Source of the DNA: Mycolicibacterium moriokaense
GTDB lineage: Bacteria; Actinomycetota; Actinomycetes; Mycobacteriales; Mycobacteriaceae
Direction of reading: 5' to 3'
NCBI RefSeq assembly: GCF_003201655.1
Contig: NZ_QJJU01000005.1
Span: 239,385-303,384, forward strand
DNA: 64,000 bases
The stretch's first letter is position 1; each line of letters opens with the position of its first letter. Of this stretch, positions 61,890 through 64,000 are shown piece after piece. The notes beneath the pieces were generated by a model, which did no database searches, was not told where the DNA came from, and saw only the letters and a list, made by a program, of their open reading frames with translations. The translations under genes were made by a program, and so were the position numbers.

Positions 61890-63766
61890 CAACGACAGTT
61901 CTGGCTTACATTCCCAGTCCCTCGCAAGGCGTTTGGCATCTGGGCCCGATACCGCTCCGCGCATACGCGCTGTTCATCATCGTGGGCATCGTGGCGGCAC
62001 TGGTGCTCGGCGACCGGCGATGGGAGGCCCGTGGCGGCCAGCGCGGTGTCATTTATGACATCGCACTGTGGGCGGTGCCGTTCGGTTTGGTCGGTGGCCG
62101 GCTCTATCACGTCATGACGGACTGGCGGACCTACTTCGGTGACGACGGGGCGGGAGTGGCCGGGGCGCTGCGAATCTGGGACGGCGGCCTTGGCATCTGG
62201 GGCGCGGTAGCGCTTGGCGGAGTCGGCGCGTGGATAGGGTGTCGCCAGCACGGCATTCCGCTGCCCGCGTTCGGCGACGCGATCGCCCCGGGAATCGTTC
62301 TGGCGCAGGCGATTGGCCGGTTGGGCAACTATTTCAACCAGGAGTTGTACGGACGACCGACGACGCTGCCGTGGGGCTTGGAGATCTTTGAACGTCGCGA
62401 CGTCAACGGTGCGCTCGACTCGCTGAACGGCGTCTCGACGGGCCAGTTGGTCGAGGTTGTCCATCCGACGTTCCTGTACGAATTGCTGTGGAATGTCTTG
62501 ATTTTCGCCGCCCTGATATGGATCGACAAGCGATTCAAGATAGGTCACGGCCGGCTGTTCGCAATGTATGTCGCGGGCTACTGCCTTGGCCGGTTCTGGG
62601 TGGAGCTGATGCGCAGCGATGTCGCCACACATATCGCGGGCATACGGGTCAATTCGTTCACGTCGACGTTCGTGTTCATCGGTGCGGTGGTGTACATCAT
62701 GGTCGCGCCGAAGGGCCGGGAGGATCCTGCATCCCTTGCACGCAAGCCGGAGCAGGTAGACGAGGAAGAAGACACGGTCGAGGCGTTCGCCAAGGAGTTG
62801 ACGGCCGTGGCCGCGACGACAGGAGTTGTCGCCGCTGCCAGGGTCGCTGGTGAGGCGGACGACGAGGACGCCAAGGCAGTTGGCGGTGACGAGCATCAGG
62901 CCGAGGCTGAACAGGAAGCTGTGGAGCCGGAAGCCGAGGCCGAGGAACCGGACGCTGAGGCCGAGGAGCCGAAAGCTGACGAGCCAGAGACTGAGGCTGA
63001 GGACGAAGCCGAAGCGCCAGAGGCCGAAGGTGAGACCGAAGAGGTAGAGGCCGAACCGGAACCGGATGGTGACGAACCAGAGGCTGAGGACGAAGCCGAA
63101 GCGCTAGAGGCTGACGAGCCAGAGACTGAGGCGGAGGCCGAGGACGAGGCCGAGGACGAGGCCGAGGACGAAGAAGCCGAGGAATCGGACGCCGAAGAGC
63201 CAGAGGACGAGGACGAAGCCAAATCGCCAGAGACCGAAGGTGAGACCGAAGAGGTAGAGGCCGAACCGGAGCCGGCCGCGAAATCCGCGGAATCCGCCGA
63301 AGCCGAAGGGCCGGACGCTGAGGATAAGGCCGAAGAGCCAGAGGTCGAGGAACCGGAAGCGGAGGGCGAGGCCGAAGATGCCGAGGCCGATGATGAAGCT
63401 GCCGAGCCAGAGGCTGAGGACGAAGCCGAGCCCGAAGAGGTAGAGGCCGAACCGGAGCCAGCGGCGGAATCCGCCGAAGCCGAAGAGCCGGACGCCGACG
63501 CCGAGTCGGATGATGACTCTGAGTCCGATGAGCCGGAGACCGAGGATGCCGAAGCGGCGGTAGGGGCCGACGAAGGCGAACCTTCCGAAGCAGAAGCTGC
63601 CGAAGAAGCGGAAGCGGTGGTTGAGGAAGCCGATTCCGCCGGTGAGGTGGAACCCACCACGGGAGTTCTCGAGGCAACTCCCGAACCCGAGGCGAAACCT
63701 GAACCGGTCGCTCCGTCGGAAGAGAGCGGCGGACGCCTAAGTCGCTGGTTGCGCCGCGGCCGCTAG
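61886..63766 (+). CDS. lgt: Prolipoprotein diacylglyceryl transferase with long acidic repeat tail
   Basis: Transfers diacylglycerol to the lipobox cysteine of prolipoproteins, before LspA; 626 aa. The enzyme core is residues 1 to about 278 with seven helices; GGRLYH (H75) and GRLGNYFNQELYG (R144, E153) match catalytic and signature residues. From about residue 320 to 600 a Glu/Ala/Pro/Asp-rich repeat follows, ending in a basic RLSRWLRRGR. Typical Lgt is about 280 aa; mycobacterial Lgt has a tail, but this one roughly doubles the protein. The frame is intact. GTG overlaps the trpA stop. Confidence 0.95.
   Translation: MTTTVLAYIPSPSQGVWHLGPIPLRAYALFIIVGIVAALVLGDRRWEARGGQRGVIYDIALWAVPFGLVGGRLYHVMTDWRTYFGDDGAGVAGALRIWDGGLGIWGAVALGGVGAWIGCRQHGIPLPAFGDAIAPGIVLAQAIGRLGNYFNQELYGRPTTLPWGLEIFERRDVNGALDSLNGVSTGQLVEVVHPTFLYELLWNVLIFAALIWIDKRFKIGHGRLFAMYVAGYCLGRFWVELMRSDVATHIAGIRVNSFTSTFVFIGAVVYIMVAPKGREDPASLARKPEQVDEEEDTVEAFAKELTAVAATTGVVAAARVAGEADDEDAKAVGGDEHQAEAEQEAVEPEAEAEEPDAEAEEPKADEPETEAEDEAEAPEAEGETEEVEAEPEPDGDEPEAEDEAEALEADEPETEAEAEDEAEDEAEDEEAEESDAEEPEDEDEAKSPETEGETEEVEAEPEPAAKSAESAEAEGPDAEDKAEEPEVEEPEAEGEAEDAEADDEAAEPEAEDEAEPEEVEAEPEPAAESAEAEEPDADAESDDDSESDEPETEDAEAAVGADEGEPSEAEAAEEAEAVVEEADSAGEVEPTTGVLEATPEPEAKPEPVAPSEESGGRLSRWLRRGR
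62880..63700 (+). repeat. Imperfect direct repeats encoding the Lgt acidic tail
   Basis: Units rich in GAGGCCGA, GACGAAGCC and CCAGAG recur in frame. The clearest long copy is 63001-63060 versus 63211-63270, 57 of 60 bases identical and 210 bp (70 codons) apart; a third partial copy is near 63434. The repeats keep the reading frame and encode runs such as EAEDEAEAPEAEG and EEVEAEPEP. Unequal exchange could change the tail length. Confidence 0.85.
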
Positions 63767-63772
63767 CCGCAG

Positions 63773-63781
63773 TTGTCCACA
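63773..63781 (+). other. Single DnaA-box-like sequence
   Basis: TTGTCCACA matches the mycobacterial DnaA-box consensus as I remember it. It lies 7 nt after the lgt stop and about 80 nt before the 13E12-type gene. A single box does not make an origin. It could be incidental or a regulatory DnaA site. The rest of 63767-63849 shows no other feature. Confidence 0.35.
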
Positions 63782-63862
63782 GTTCGTATTTCATCCGCAG
63801 GTTGGGGTCCAGGTCGGTGGTCGAGGGTGTCTTGGTCGGGGGCAGTACGTAGTTTCGCTCAT

Positions 63863-64000
63863 ATGTTCGATGGTTCGTTGCCGGAGATTGGCGGTCTGAC
63901 TGCGTTGGATGACGCGGCGTTGGTCGATGCTGCCGCGGGCTGGTCGCGGACGGAGAACGCGGCGTGTGCGCGCAAGACGGCGGTGATGGCCGAGTTGTTC
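63863..64000 (+). CDS. 13E12-family DUF222 protein, 5' part only (cut by window edge)
   Basis: The 46 visible codons read MFDGSLPEIGGLTALDDAAL and continue VDAAAGWSRTENAACARKTA with VMAELF. The AxxxWxRxExAACARKxAVMAEL pattern is the start of the mycobacterial 13E12 repeat (DUF222, usually followed by an HNH endonuclease domain). Such genes are multicopy and include phage integration targets in M. tuberculosis. TAGTTT (63850-63855) lies 7 nt before the ATG, so it is probably leaderless. The rest lies outside the window. Confidence 0.8.
   Translation, partial: MFDGSLPEIGGLTALDDAALVDAAAGWSRTENAACARKTAVMAELF

Noticed and set aside
62880..63700. CRISPR-like or tandem non-coding repeat in lgt
   Set aside because: Repeat units vary in length and spacing, have no distinct spacers and keep the reading frame; they encode the Lgt tail.

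Overview
This window is a high-GC actinobacterial chromosome segment, almost certainly from a rapidly growing Mycobacterium (Mycolicibacterium). The gene order ileS-dinB-ansA-lspA-rluD, the sucT-treX-treY-treZ block facing bioA, bioF-bioD...bioQ/bioB-bsaP, nrtR/nadABC, the hisDCBHA-impA-hisFI run and trpE-TP-trpCBA-lgt are the mycobacterial arrangement as I remember it from M. tuberculosis and M. smegmatis. Paired LCMT-type methyltransferases, Ddn-like deazaflavin (F420) oxidoreductases, a mycothiol-type maleylpyruvate isomerase fold and a 13E12-type DUF222 gene point the same way. The species cannot be fixed from sequence reading alone.

Layout. 1-2.3 kb: dodecin (cut by the window edge), adh, a carboxymuconolactone-decarboxylase-like gene and a hotdog thioesterase. 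2.36-10.5 kb: an ileS T-box leader, ileS, dinB, ansA, lspA, rluD and a RarD-like permease. 10.5-13.9 kb: a DGPF (YciI) gene with its ECF42-type sigma factor, a TetR regulator, a tiny membrane ORF and a second CMD-fold gene. 13.8-20.6 kb: dnaE1, then small membrane, methyltransferase and Ddn-like genes. 20.7-30.2 kb: ilvA and the minus-strand operon sucT-treX-treY-treZ (polysaccharide succinylation and trehalose from glycogen). 30.2-37.5 kb: biotin genes bioA, bioF, bioD, bioQ, bioB and bsaP, with passenger genes. 37.4-43 kb: a secretory-lipase-family gene, nrtR and nadA-nadB-nadC. 43-46.9 kb: an accessory stretch with a TetR/alcohol dehydrogenase pair, a LysE exporter and two tandem Ddn-like paralogues. 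46.9-53.3 kb: a histidine operon with overlapping or closely spaced genes. 53.3-56.8 kb: an HSL esterase, a secreted acidic Q/E-rich protein, an SDR, an orphan ABC ATPase and bcpB. 56.8-63.8 kb: the tryptophan cluster and lgt, whose product has a very long acidic repeat tail. The right edge cuts a 13E12-family gene.

How the genes work together. Three vitamin or amino-acid circuits carry visible control sites. ileS sits behind a translational T-box (tRNA-Ile sensing). The biotin genes have two identical 20-bp sites, before bioF and between bioQ and bioB, each fused to a -10 element. The NAD genes have a perfect 8+8 bp inverted repeat between nrtR and nadA that also contains the nrtR -10 box. 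HisA is probably the bifunctional PriA, which would explain the absence of trpF from the trp cluster.

A window-wide regularity helped choose starts: sixteen genes have TANNNT exactly 6 or 7 nt before the start codon, the signature of leaderless mycobacterial transcripts. No CRISPR array, IS element, tRNA, rRNA, prophage or defence island was seen. The only gene-poor stretch near 300 nt is 12895-13211, which holds a small membrane ORF and an inverted repeat. I found no clear new multi-gene system. The least explained items are the Lgt tail, the secreted Q/E-rich protein, the pore-like membrane protein with a duplicated 3' end, and the DUF2567 gene coupled to bsaP.
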